Assembly: GCF_958295425.1 (NCBI RefSeq)
Contig: NC_081143.1
Location: 24,621,281-24,685,280, forward strand
DNA length: 64,000 nucleotides
Source of the DNA: Solea solea
Taxonomy: Eukaryota; Chordata; Actinopteri; Pleuronectiformes; Soleidae
Direction of reading: 5' to 3'
Shown here: in pieces, positions 46,948 through 59,391 of the stretch
How the letters are laid out: each line of letters starts with the position of its first letter
How positions within the stretch are numbered: position 1 is the first letter of the stretch
Notes under the pieces: model-generated
Told to the model about the DNA's origin: nothing
The model's input: the letters and a program-made list of their open reading frames with translations, nothing else
Database searches by the model: none
Program-made: the position numbers and the translations under genes

Positions 46948-49900
46948 GTGAGTTATAATATCTTAACTCAATTATTATGTATTTTCATGACATGATCACA
47001 CTATCTCAAAGCTGCCCAGTGATCCAGTGATTTAATTACAGCAGATAATAGGAAGGGTAGGACGAGTAAAATCTATAAGAATGCCCCCAGGACAACAGAC
47101 AGTGGACGTACAACAGGAAACAAACTCAATTGCAGACAAATATATGACAAAGATTATAAAGTACACTTGTGTGGACCCACAGTGGGGCTTGTCACTCTCA
47201 TGACATCTCTTATTACGAGTTCACAATCAAATTTAGCATGGAGCCAAAATCGGAAGCTGCGGTGTCCCATGACATTAGTAATATTTTTATGTTCTTCATT
47301 TAGACAAACAAGGTTAAAATTGTAAAAGGCAGGAATCCTGGTGACTATCTGCATAAACTGTTATGACATGGTGTTTTTGTTTTAGGGACTGAGGGAAGAA
47401 GGCACCAAATTATGTTACTGCCAATGGATGACCACCACAGTTAAATGTTTGACCACTAAGCCAAAATTAACTTAACGCATAAAGCACTCGTTAAGCTGCT
47501 GTTTAACTTTCAGTCTAGCGGACATCATCTCCATTTGTTTTGAAAAAACATAAATTATTTGGTGAGAAAGGCTCACATGAACATGAAATTCCATATGTGC
47601 AGGACCAACATCACTGTGTCTGTGTTGTTGTTGAGAATTGTTAGATTTTCCAGACGTAAGTGACCCTGGAAGAGAGACTGGAATGTCAGAAGTGATGCTC
47701 TGATTGGCGGTTGGGGTTTGGATCGAACGGATTTAGAGAATTGCAGTCCCTATAATTGATCCAGTCTCATGCCAAACCATGTTTGAAATCAAATGAATAT
47801 AAAAGTAGCTCAGATTGGGTCCTGGCATATGTTGGTGCTTGGCATTCTCCAATACTAAGTGGGTGCTTTTAGCCATGGAGCATCCATGGAATTGGACGCT
47901 TCAGCGTATCACAAGAGATGAACTGAAGTGAGCGGATGTACAGAGTTAAAGAAAGTTTTAATTCTTTAAAAACAGCGTACTCTTCATTACAAAAAAGAGG
48001 ATAAAGGAGCTTGGCCCAGACCAACCGGATTTAAAGATCCACCAGCAGGAAAGTGACCGAGGACAGAGTTACACCCGTTGCCACCAATACCTTGTATTGC
48101 TTTCCCTGTCTGCTGTTTCAAACTGTCGGTACTGAGGTGTTGTGGACAGCGACGGGGGAACGAGATTTAAAACATCTGCAGGTGAAAAAGCATCTAGACC
48201 ACTACGTACAATGCAATAAAAAAAAAAAACTCAAGGGTTGCTGGTTGTAGTTACATTGTTTTTCACTTTGTTTTTGTCTCCCTCGCTCTGGTATCGTCAC
48301 AATCTTGTATTTTCCTTTCCTCTAAATTTATCACCATCATCTCCCGTTCCATTTTCTTGACACTCTTATTAAGTAACCTGGTATTTCTTCTGACTCAGCT
48401 CTGTCTCTGCTCACTTCACTCAGACTCCGTCTCAATAACATGAGTGACTCTAATGGCTTCTCCAGACAGAGCATTATTATCAATGTGCTGTGAAACCAAC
48501 GGCCAAAGACAACAAAAAGGCCTCACAGCTTTCCCCCAAATCATGACTTTGATCACGATGAATGCCGCACTGAATAACTACTAATGCTGTGGTCAGGTGA
48601 CCCTGTCTCTTTTATGAAATGCATGTTTAAGCACCATACAATAAATAAATTCACATTTGGAAAATGTCCAGTGCAACTAAGAAAAAAAATCTTCAACTAC
48701 TGGAGAATCTTGGAATACATAAGTACATACTTTTAACTACTTAATACTAAATAATAAAGCATGCATCTTTTTGGGATGCCAGTTTATGATGGTACTGGAA
48801 ATGATCCATTCTTTGGTATCTTTGAAAGTGAGAGATGTTCTTTCAATGTTTTATACTTTTGTGGAATAAAACCTCTCCCCTGAACTGAGCCAGACGTTAA
48901 AGCAAGAAGCTTTTGGACGGACTTTAGCAATGGGAACAATCACAGTACAAAGCGGAGCTCAATACTTGTTGTGTTTCCAATAAACAGCCTTCACTACCAC
49001 TTAAAACAAACATGCATTTTCATCACTTCATCACTCAGTCAGTCAGACAGAAGACTGTTTTCGTAGACACGAGAAAAAAAGCAAACCTACCAATATTAGA
49101 AAGTAAGGAAGTAATAAGTTCCATTTCTCTTCATAGAATCATCATTTCCATCTGAACAGTGAGTCTTTTTCCAGCTCACGCCCTGCATTTAAATCAATCG
49201 TCTTGTTCCTTCCTTACATTGTGCACCATTAAAAAATCCTTTGGCAAAGAAACTGGTGTAAAACATTTATTTTACTCCTGCACAACTGAAAACATTTCAT
49301 CCACATAGTTTCCTCCTCCAGTGGGATGCAGAACAAATCGTTAAAAGGACAATGTTTCTTCAGTATGTGAGTGAAGTTTGCTGACTATAGGAAAGACATT
49401 AAACGGGCTGTTCAGTATTATTCATGCAGAAACAGAGACTCACCTCTAGAATAGAAATGTAAGTTGCTGTGAAATGTACACTTCTTTTAAATTGGTGGGT
49501 ATAAGGTTCACAGATTTCTAATGATTTTTGACTGGCATTACGTTTGTTGTTATTACCATATATGATATTATTGGACCTTTCGGTGTTTCCCTGCATCAAA
49601 AATCCAGAAACAATCGTCCCTCTCTTCTTATTTGTCTGCCTTTCAGTTGACCTGTGAAGGTTTTAATCATTGGAGCATATTTCTTGAGATTAGCCCTTTA
49701 AAAGCAACACAAACAGATGGAGATCAGTTTGAATTTCATGCAATGGGAAACTCTTAAGCAACCCGCAGTGAGAGGTGGACATCCTGAGCCAGAGCTGGAC
49801 ATGTGTGAGTACTTACATGGATTCTGGCAGCTTTTGGGCAAAGTGACTGAAACAACAGCAGAGAGAGTGAACAAGAGACTTCATGAAACAATAGGTTGTA

Positions 49901-50097
49901 ATAGGTGAGAAATGAAAAGGGGACTGTGGGGTGCTTATGTCGGGTGCTGTTTTTTGCACTACAAGTTCTGGATTATTTGCTTTAATGACATGGAGCATCT
50001 TAGGGTTTCATAAAAAAAAAAAAAAAACATTTCTACAAATCTACAAAATCTACAAGCCTCAAGATTTGACTGGTACCATTTTTGAGGTTTCCCAACT

Positions 50098-50362
50098 AGG
50101 AGCTCACAGATGCATAGGCGGGTTACACCCTGGACAGATCACCAGTCCATCACAGGGACACAGAGACAAACAACCATCCACTCTCACACTCAAACCTACG
50201 GTCAATTAACAGAGTGTTCAATTTACCAAAAACCCATAATGCATGTTTTTGGACTGTGGGGAAACTGGAGAACCCGGAGAGAAACCCACGCACACAGGGA
50301 GAACATGCAAACTCCACGCAGAAAGGATCTTGTTCCAACCGGGTCCCGACCCCGGGTCTTCT
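50098..50362 (-). repeat. L2-type tail / SINE, minus orientation
   Basis: CACCCTGGACAGATCACCAG, CCATCACAGGGACACAGAGA, TTTTTGGACTGTGGGGAAAC and GAACATGCAAACTCCACGCA occur in the standard order. It ends in CGGGTCCCGACCCCGGGTCT, the remains of the B-box head. The overlapping ORFs are spurious. Confidence 0.75.
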
Positions 50363-51257
50363 TGCTTGCATGCTTTGTTCTCCATTTTCCGCTAAATAAA
50401 GCATCATTTACAAAACTGACATTATGTTCTATTGAAGAGGATCTGATACTAACGATTAAGACCATTGAATACTCAGGGTCATTTTCCAACCAATGGAGTT
50501 GCTGCGTTGATGGCGATTGAGTATATGCTTATTTCCTGGTTGGGGTCATTAAGCAAACCGAACGAGTATGTCCACTTTTTATATAAGGGCCATGATTTCA
50601 CATTAGAGTTTTGTTGAATGAAATTATTGTGGTGAAAGACAGTCGCCATCTATTTATTTTCATTTATTCACGTCATTTATTATTGCCACTACATGCGTGT
50701 GGCTTTGGGGGGAAATAGGTGAAACGTCTGTTTCCATTGTTGTTTGTCAAAATTGAAAGGGCTATGTTCTGAGAAGCATAGCTGTGCTATGATGACTCCG
50801 CCCACATTGAGGAGGCACTGTTATGTTATGAAGTAATGGAAAATGACATGCCTGAAAACTGAAAAAATGTGTATGCTCACAGTGTATCTTTACATGAACA
50901 GCAAATAACACTCTCACTAGGTACGTTCTCTGTATCTGTTCTGTGAAATGTCCAAAACCACTCATCACTGCTTTTTCTTTCCATCAGTCATGCATATTCT
51001 GTCAGCACTGCTTACATGTGTTATTGGACTGTGAATGGTCTTGTGCGGCTATTGTACATCAGCTTTTAGCAACAGGAAACACTTTCCACGCACAGGTGTG
51101 AGGCTCTGTTGTGAAAGGACATGTGTTCTCAACACAGTATCTGCTCAGTACTCTGTCAGTACTTCTGTCATTTCAACAGTTTGGCCCTGAGTAAGATATT
51201 TTGACAACTGCTGGATTGATTTTATGAGGCGGTCTTTCATTATCCCAAGATAAATGA

Positions 51258-51505
51258 TAAGTGTATTTATATAGCACTTTTCTGTCTTGATGACGCAAAG
51301 CTATTTCAAAAACAATTTTGCTATTCACTCATCCCCACACACATTCATACATGTCATGTTTATATGACACTTTCTCTATTACATATCATTCACACCCATT
51401 CACACACTGCTGGCACAGCTACTGGGAGCAATTTGAGGTGAAGTGTCTTGCCTCAGAACACCACTGGCATGTAAACTAGTGGAGCCAAGGAATCCAACGT
51501 AGAGC
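51258..51505. repeat. Interspersed repeat 'TTTATATAGCACTTTTCT'
   Basis: TTTATATAGCACTTTTCTGT, CACACACATTCATACATG, GGAGCAATTTGAGGTGAAGT and GTCTTGCCTCAGAACACCAC occur in the standard order of a common fish LINE/SINE tail. A related short stub is at about 17285-17335. Confidence 0.65.
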
Positions 51506-54369
51506 TCAACTCAATATTAAGCTTAAAACGAGATTTATAGTGAATTGTGAACGCAGCCATGGTGAAATATCATGCGGCCAAGACGGTTTATCTGTCCGTT
51601 GAGAGCTCTCCTGGTGACAGGGAAGGTAAGAATCATCACAACCACCGAGAGGAAACTCTGCAGTCAAGAATTAAGGCTAACAGGGGAGGCGACTTGTTAC
51701 TCCCTCTCTCCCATTTCCCTAATAACAACAACCATAACATTCCCATCTAACGACACAGTGTTTTCTTTTTATTGACCTGGGAAAGTTAGCAGACGGTATG
51801 CAGGGATTCATCCATCATCTATCCAAACGGGAAGGAGATATTTCAACAGACCGGATCAAAGTCACACAGATGTGTCTTATGGGAGATTTTCATTGTGCAT
51901 GTGCATGTTCTCATCCAATTATCAGGGAAAGATGTGGATTTTAATGTGTGTCACAGGGAAAACTGTGTGCATATATAATTTAACGTGATTCGCTCCACCA
52001 AGGAATTCATGTTTTCACCTGTGTTTGGATGCAGGTTTAAGGAAAACTATGGATTTCTTTAGACACTTTAGAGATATGGGATTGTGGCCAAGGAAGAGCT
52101 CTTTAAATTTTCAGGATTTTCTTTTTTATAATTTTCTTTAACACTGAGGACCAGGGTGTTTTGAATTAAAGGAGGCCTTTGGTTGGTGGAGGTCGTTCTA
52201 TATTTATTACATCATGGGGCCTCACTTCACATCTGAGACATTTAGGTTCCCACACGGTTGGTTTTGGAGTTTGATGACCAGTCCAGGCTTTGACTGAGAT
52301 GATTAGTGATATAGATAATCGATGGATGAATGGATGGATTGTTGGAGTTGGTTTTGACATCTGGCTGTAATTGTTTGGCAACCTGATCTAAAGATACCAG
52401 TTAACCATTTTGGATAAACCCACAAATCCTTGATTACCCAACGCTACCTGGGATTGGTTCCAACTCGCTCCTCATGTGACCCTCAGAAAAGGACAGGCCA
52501 TAGATGACAGATGGATGAGGATATTAATAATGTTAGCAGTAATGAGTAGCTAATATGTAGAAATAGTAATGGAATTAGGGATACCTGTAAATAAAGAACA
52601 AAGAGAGAGGGGGAACAGAGAGGAGGAGCACAAACTTGGGGGAGGGAAAGAAAACACAGTACCTTGCCTCGCATACTGTACTTGCACTAGCCTACACTCC
52701 AAAGAGAAAGGAATGACTTGCCATATTCTTGTTTACATTTGCAAAATAATGAATAATAATGAAATGGTAAAAGTATTTTGTTATTTTAGAAAACAGATCC
52801 AAAAAGACCCAAAAACATTTGCGAACTTTCTTACTAATGCCGCTGCACTTCTGCATGTGTCTCCCCCTCCTACATCTGTATCTACATTCTATATCTATGG
52901 TATTTATGCTGAAGCACATATCCTCAGCTCTGCCTCGGACCATGCGTCAGTTTGTTTTCTCAATGACTCCCGGCTGGTGAGGTCATCACTCCGCGTCAGG
53001 CTGGCGGCGCGCTGGTTGCCGTCCTGCAGCTGTGAAGCATCAGGCTGGAAATCCCCCTCCTTCTCAGCACTGGGCCTCCGAGTGTGCACATAGGCCGATA
53101 TAAGCATACAGTAAGCTGGGAGGTGTGTGTGTGTGTGTGTGTGTGTTCAGCAGGCTAAGCCTATTGAGCTTGGCTGCCTGTGTGTGTATTTAGGTGCTGT
53201 CTTTTGTGCACATGTTATTTGTGAATCTTTCATTTTGTGTGTGTGCATATGTGCGTGTGTGTTTGTGTGTGTAGGTGGATGGTTTAAACTCTGGATTCTT
53301 GCAGCACATGTGGGCCCGGCATGTGGTTGTGTGTGGCCCACTGTGAGGAGGCGTGTGGCATGAGATGTGTGTGTTAGAGGGGGGGGGGGGGCTAACACAA
53401 AGCCAGTTTGTGGTAACTTTCATAACCATGTTATCTTATTCTGCCTCCCCTGTGCGTGTGTGAGTCTCTCTGTGTGTGTGTGTGTGATAGAAAGCAGGGA
53501 GTAATAATGAGAACAAGGCCTGTTTTTATAATAAACTTTCCCCACTTTCTCTTTCCTCTCCAACGTTCTTACCGTTCGCAGTTTCACCCCAGCGCCCCCG
53601 CACACGTTCATACGCTGCCTCAGTGTTTACACTTGGACCCACGGAGCCAGTTTTCCCCTCTCTCGTTCTCTCTCTCACCTCAAATTCTTCTTCCCACTTC
53701 AGTGTCTCCCCCACCTCCACCTCCACCCCCATATCCTCCTTTTCCTTAACTTTTGCCCTGGTTCCCTCACTTTCCTCCCTCTTAACTTCAGTAAACTCCC
53801 CTGAAAAACTGTCCCACTTGCCTCAAGCTCTGACGCCCACTGTTTTCCCCGCCGCTTGCTCACACAGAAAAACTCTCCCCACACACACACACACACACAC
53901 ATACACCATGGTAAACAGCATTTGTCTTTAGTTAGTGTTTTGTTTGCAGCTCATCTGCTGCTCCCCCTCCACCAACTCTCCCAGTGTGATTCAGAACAAC
54001 GGGCAAGTGTATTTCTTGTTATTTGATGTCCGTCTTTGATACCAAAGTCTTTTGGTTTTCTCTCTGCACAGTACTCAAGCATTTGTCGATCAAAGAGTGT
54101 CAGTGGTTATGTGTGTTTCCTCTCTTTTTCCACTCAAAAGTTTGAGATTATGTGTCTGTATCTGAACTGTTAACAACACTTATCGTCTTACAATTACATT
54201 CTAAATAGTGTTCCGCGTAGGCCTATAGTCTACGTACGTCAAACAATGCAGGGCCCACGAACAGTAGGTGTAGTATATAACAATCACATCAATAGCAGAA
54301 GCACTTTCAATGACCCATGTCTATCTATTTTTTTAAATACTGTTTTTCAAATTCACAAACCTTCAAGGA

Positions 54370-54445
54370 TTTCAGGGACCCATGGGAACCCTGGGTTGGG
54401 GTTAGGGCAGTCATAGTTATGGTTAAGGTTAGAGTAAGTTCATTT
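54370..54445 (-). repeat. CCCTAA-like interspersed repeat, stub
   Basis: GGGTTGGGGTTAGGG and TTATGGTTAAGGTTAGAG. About 75 bases remain, just before the TTAA-flanked MITE. Confidence 0.45.
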
Positions 54446-54462
54446 CAGGCCAAGCCATCATA

Positions 54463-55011
54463 TTAAAGGTGACATCGAATGCTTGTATCGCACATATATG
54501 TTAGTTATGGAGGTCTACTTACATATATTAACTTGTTTTCATGATTAAAAACCTCCTAATCGCTGCAAACGAGCCGATCAAAATATCTCCTCACTGACGC
54601 TCTCGTCAGCCGTGCCGTTTCAGACCAAAATCACACCCCCAGAACGTGGACTGTGTTGTGATTGGCCAGCCAACGAGAGCTTTCCCACTGTCCTGTGATT
54701 GGCCAGGTACCCGGAAGTGACGTAATTGGTAGGCCAGCTCTCAGATACACAGCTCCCCCTCTGGCACGGTGGATGCTCTGCATCTCAGCAGCTTCAACGA
54801 GAGTAGTTCTTCTTCTTCTTCTACGGTTGAATGTACGCAACCGGATGTGCCCGGACTAGTGCCCGCACCAGGAGGCGCTATGGTGGTGAGGTTTTCTGAT
54901 AACATCATCAGCATAGGGAAGTGCCGATCAGCTTCGCAGAGCCCAGGAAAACAATAAAACCCACACACACACGCAACGTTAATTGGAGTGTCCGGTCTAT
55001 GTCGCCTTTAA
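54463..55011. mobile_element. TTAA-flanked MITE, piggyBac-like
   Basis: The element starts TTAAAGGTGACAT (54463) and ends ATGTCGCCTTTAA (55011). These are inverted ends, and TTAA sits on both sides, as for piggyBac-type insertion. It is about 549 bp, includes short CG-bearing stretches and a CT/TC run, and has no transposase. The autonomous partner is not in the window. Confidence 0.7.
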
Positions 55012-56244
55012 AATATGACCAAAAATATCAAGCACATCATATAAAACTGATGCCACTGACTCAACAGATTGGGGTTACATGATCAGGGCGACTGATGACA
55101 GGTTGGCTGCGACCCAGTCATTGAAATGGAGATCAGGGCATCCCAAAATTATGATGGGTGATGAACACACGATATTTACATATTTATTACAATTCCACAA
55201 AGCCATCTTAGATCCTTGTGCTGTTTTACAAGGTCTACAGTTACAGCTGACACAAGGAACTGTAATATTACCACAAGTGAAGCAGTCTCCGTGTGTAGGG
55301 AATCTTTGAGTACAGGCAATACCCGGGGGCCCCATGCTGAGAAGGGGCCTTTGAGAACAGATGATTACATTAATCCACAGACATTTTCAGAGGGCTTCCT
55401 TAAAATGTATGACATGGCTGTGTACAGGAGACTGCACCATTACTGTAGACGGAAACCCTGTGTTTCTGCCCAACGCTACTGGCTCGCTACTGGCTTGGTT
55501 GGATGAAGGGGCCCCTGGGTCCCATTTGTCTGAGCCTCTTGGAACACCCTTGGGGTATTTCCTATTTGTACTGACACACACAGCAACAAGTAAATTACTT
55601 TTTTGAGAATTATAGGGTGGATATGAAGTTATGGAGGATTTTTATACGTTTGTCCTCTTTGGATACCGCAGAAACTTCCATCTATAGAAAATAATGAACC
55701 ACGCTGATTCCAGTATGTAGTTTTATTTAGTTTAATGGGATGACTGAGACATGAAAAGAGTGGTTTTTGATGTAAATTGTTCCCACTGGCTTCAAAGGAT
55801 TATGTATATGATATTCAGTAGAGGAGGAAACGACATGTTTCAGCCTGTGAAAACTAAATCATGTTTAAAATTAGGTTTTAGAACCATGGAAAGTTTATGT
55901 AGAGAAGAATTTAATGTATATGCAAACCACGCATTTCGCCCACATATTTCCTCTCTCCCAATCTCCTTTTATTAGAAACAGCACTCCAAGCTTGCTCTCA
56001 TTTCTCCTTCCCTTTGTCTTCTCATTGTTTCCAGCTGCTTCATTTCACACCTCAACACTTCACACCAAAGTTTCCAGCTTAAATATGGACAGTTAAGAGT
56101 CATGGTCTTCTCTACACTTTAACAACAACTGACATGTAAACTATTCAGAACTGCACGTCCAAGCACCTGGTCCTGTTTTCTTTAAGTAAATCACATGAAC
56201 AGCTGGAAGTGTGTTCACCGGATACCCAAGAAAGTGATGTAAAC

Positions 56245-56704
56245 GAAAAGGGAGAAGATGCACAGAAGGGAAGAAGCCAAGCCTTGGAGGGAGTGGGCCG
56301 ATCTGGGCAATGCTCTGCTCCAGTGGATGCCAAATTGTCACATGACTAACCATTGTTGCAGACCAAGTACGAGACCACGCACTGTGTCTTGGCAATAGCA
56401 ATCCCCAGTTACATGAGCAGTTGATGACAGGATAATGTGCTCCACCATACTACACATATATTACTCAGTAATAGTTCCAGGTGTTGCACAGGGCCTCCAA
56501 ATCCCCCTGATTTCAATGTCTGTGGGCTGGAACAACAAGTCTGATCTGCAGTGGCTCCACCTCACAACCAGTAGGTCTTAGAAGGATCTGCTGCTAACAT
56601 CTCGATGCCAGCAGCCTTTAGGGATCTTACTGAAACTGTGGTTCGGCAGGTCAGCGCTAAGTTGGTGGTAGCACACGGAGAGACCAACAGCATCTTAGGC
56701 AGAA
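56245..56704 (+). pseudogene. Tc1-like DNA transposon relic, 3' half of transposase
   Basis: The stretch follows, with many stops and indels, the end of fish Tc1-like transposases. It begins with a diverged GGSV..W..M region, then the IVADQV-like segment, then a DNA-binding/catalytic part corresponding to 'QQDNAPCH', PPNSPDLNP and LKDLL, and ends at the usual VRAVL..GGPT-like tail. It is clearly dead. The start is approximate because divergence rises upstream. Confidence 0.6.
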
Positions 56705-57168
56705 AATCATGATGTTTTGGGTGCATTGACAATTGTGCATTACAAAATTATACAATTACTTATTTAGTAAGTTCTAAAGGTGCTCGCCTGTAGTGTCTAT
56801 ATACTCGCTGGAAACACGACTGGCAGCATGGTTACAGGGAAAACCAGACTTTTACTAGGCTGTGTAATGATGAGGGGAAAATATGAAATCTTACACTATA
56901 GTAGACTTAAGTAGGCATAGGTTTCTATATTTTAATTGGGTATAATCACATTCATTCATTCATATAATACTTGACTGACCATTGTCACAAAAGCTTATGT
57001 GTGTTATTGTGTGCACAGTTGTTTGGAGTTCATGTTTTCTACAGTAACAATACATTTTGGCATTGGTTTGGAGTCATGGGGTTATATAATACGAAAATCT
57101 TCATAAGATTGCATGTGCAACACAATACTATCACCAGTATGAATGAGTATATTTATTTTGAGTTTGAA

Positions 57169-57173
<5 letters not shown>

Positions 57174-57208
<35 letters not shown>
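57174..57208. repeat. (AC)n microsatellite
   Basis: Pure AC run of about 35 bases inside the putative intron before candidate exon D. Overlapping ORFs are artefacts. Confidence 0.95.
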
Positions 57209-57212
<4 letters not shown>

Positions 57213-57343
57213 ACACATTCAGTCACACAGAGCAACAGTTTACTTCCTTCTCTGTGTCCAGTTCACATTCTTATGCATTTTTTTTACAGAGTTTATTGAC
57301 TTTATTTTACCGTATTTATCTATATATTTTTGTTTTCTGGCAG

Positions 57344-57416
57344 GGGTAACTTCCCACGATCTGGCTGGGATGAAGCCAGGAAGATAGAGATCAGAGAGGC
57401 AGATGAGTTTCGCTAA
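57344..57416 (+). CDS. Candidate terminal coding exon 'D' of the split gene
   Basis: Seen: a T-rich tract ending TTTTCTGGCAG opens the segment. In the phase from exons A-B-C it encodes GNFPRSGWDEARKIEIREAD, then EFR, then TAA at 57414-57416. Through B2 the alternative frame encodes a shorter end and stops at TAG 57385-57387. The first reading is charged and protein-like. No poly(A) signal is close; ATTAAA at 58117 is a possibility. The family is unrecognised. Confidence 0.35.
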
Positions 57417-58154
57417 TGGTCATCCCCCTTTATCCCCCCTTCACCCCCCCAAATACACACACACAGAAACATGTACAAATGTATACACAAGCACTTGTAA
57501 ATCCCCCTGACACTGACAGTAAGACAGTGGCTTCACACATTAATCTGAGCCAAATTCATAGTGCCCAACCCCCAGTCTACTTGATGATAACATTTTCAAA
57601 TGTGCTTTAAATTAATCCGTAGCTTTCCCATAAGGTACCTGGTGTATTTTTAACAGAATTAATTTTCAAGTCTACACAGAAAGCAAACTTTGTGTTTTTC
57701 CTGCTTCTCCTGGTCCAGAGGGCTGATTAGTCAACTCATTGCAGCTGAGCTAAACAACTCACCTGGTCCTGCTCTTGGTGAGTGAGCTCTCCCCTGCCTC
57801 TCTCTGTCCTACAGCCTCACCTCCTTATCATTACAAGTGTGTAAGTGGACGATCCAACGTGAAACCAAAACCAGTGTTTTCATAATGGTAAAGCACACTT
57901 ATGATACACCTTGCAAAGCATTTTCTGGATGTTTTTCTACAGCTGAGTCAATCAAATCAAGCAGGAGCCCAGCTTTACTACATGAACCTTTACTTTATAT
58001 ACTGTAGGCTTTACATTATGTAATACAGCTGCCTGTTCACTATCCAATCAATGCAAAATTAAATCTAGTTGTTTCTGACTAATATTACATCAAGCACACC
58101 TTGCTCTTATTGAATTATTAAATATTTATTCATGTAAAATTCAACAAAAATTGT

Positions 58155-58296
58155 GTGTGTGCAAACACACACACAAACTTTTTAAATTTCAGTAAGGACA
58201 CATCATTGACATAATGCCTTCCCTATCCCCGTACTGTAACCTTAACCATCTCAACTAAGTGCCTTAAGTTTACCTTAACCCTCAACAGGCACATTT
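58155..58296 (+). repeat. CCCTAA-like interspersed repeat, copy 3
   Basis: Short CA runs at about 58165, then GGACACATCATTGACATAAT, then GTAACCTTAACCATCTCAAC. It ends at the 5' edge of the Penelope-like relic, which seems to be inserted in it or next to it. Confidence 0.6.
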
Positions 58297-59391
58297 CCAC
58301 CTGGCATGAACTGGCGGTTACGCCTCACAGATTTCATAAAACCATCTACACCCACTACAGCTACACGTAATAAGATACATAACAATACAACACAATGGAT
58401 GGAGAACACCATGACAATATTGCAGGACCACTACCACTCCACAATAACCTCTCTTCTCTCTACACCCTGTAACCCCCTGGCCTTCCAAATTGCCACTGTT
58501 TGGGCCAGGAAAATGTACGGCCCCAGGCTGATGAAGCAAACACTGCACTCAGTCCCACCAGAGCGGGCCAGTATCATCTTTCACACATGGAGCGGGCAAC
58601 GATATCAGCCGGGTCCGCGAAGGTCAATTATGACCAAAAGCCCCTGCTGAGCCCTCCACTCAACAACCCAGTGGGGTCGCACTGCCCACCAAGGAAGTCT
58701 GGAAGCTGGCCCATCTACATCTCTGGTCCCCCACGATATTGTCCCCCCATCATCGCCTCCCCCCTCCCACCTCCCCATTTCATTACTGTATCACCACACC
58801 TTCCCCTCACCTTCGCCACAGCTGACTCACCATCCCTCTATAGGCCAAACTACCATATCACACGCCCCAACAGGAAAGTCCAGGATTGGTTCTTCAAACC
58901 CAGAAGGCTAATCCTAGTGCTCGGTTACTCCAACATTAACTGCATTCCTGCCCACACCATCCCCCTCATCCAACTGGACAGTTACCCCGGGGAAAACACG
59001 TACCATTTCTTAAAAATGTGTGAAAAAACATTACCGAACCCCACCACCAAGACTGTCATCATCGGAATCAACAACAAAGACCAGGACCCCAGGCACACCT
59101 CCGTAAAACAGTTCAAAGCACTATTTAGGCTGCTGAAGTCTGCCTTCCCCAATGCAGACATATATTTCCCGGTCAGAAATTTCTCACCCAAACTTTCAAC
59201 AATACATTACAATCCCAGACAAAGACTAAACTCCAGACCATCATTCAGACTCTGTACAAAAAAAAAAAAACATCATCTCAGACTGTAACAGTGCAACTTA
59301 TAAGGTAACGGAATACATTGACCACTTTTTAAGACCCCTCTCCACCACACACCCTAGCTACATCAAGGACAAATACCACTTTCTGGGAGGG
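58297..59391 (+). mobile_element. Decayed retroelement, Penelope-like, with SGNH-hydrolase-like ORF and RT-like segment
   Basis: Seen: three overlapping open segments in different frames. About 58306-58600 resembles the N-terminal part of fish retroelement proteins, with a Trp-rich motif ending FQIATVWARK. From 58500 to 59288 a Pro-rich region is followed by an SGNH-hydrolase-like module with motifs LILVLGYSNINCIP, QLDSYPG and VIIGINNKDQ. From 59272 to 59391 the stretch ISDCNSATYKVTEYIDHFLR resembles the reverse-transcriptase core of Penelope-like elements. Frameshifts lie near 58560-58600, near 59200-59215 and at an A13 run near 59258-59270. Most of the RT is missing, so the SGNH and RT pieces look joined by an internal deletion. 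The 5' edge abuts a CCCTAA-type repeat. It is not functional. Class assignment is by motif memory only. Confidence 0.6.

Larger units (their letters stand above)
46948..54369. other. Non-coding tract, possibly intron
   Basis: Apart from the listed repeats there is a pyrimidine-rich region at about 53520-53760 and a G13 run at about 53379. No supported gene. Confidence 0.45.

Noticed and set aside
53127..53749. ORFs over GT/CA and pyrimidine-rich tracts
   Set aside because: Low-complexity translation only (Cys/Val, His/Thr or Ser/Pro runs).
57745..57842. Two further mini-exons (57745-57777 and 57817-57842) with good splice sites
   Set aside because: They lie after the stop in candidate exon D, and the first has a stop in two frames. 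I saw no way to link them.
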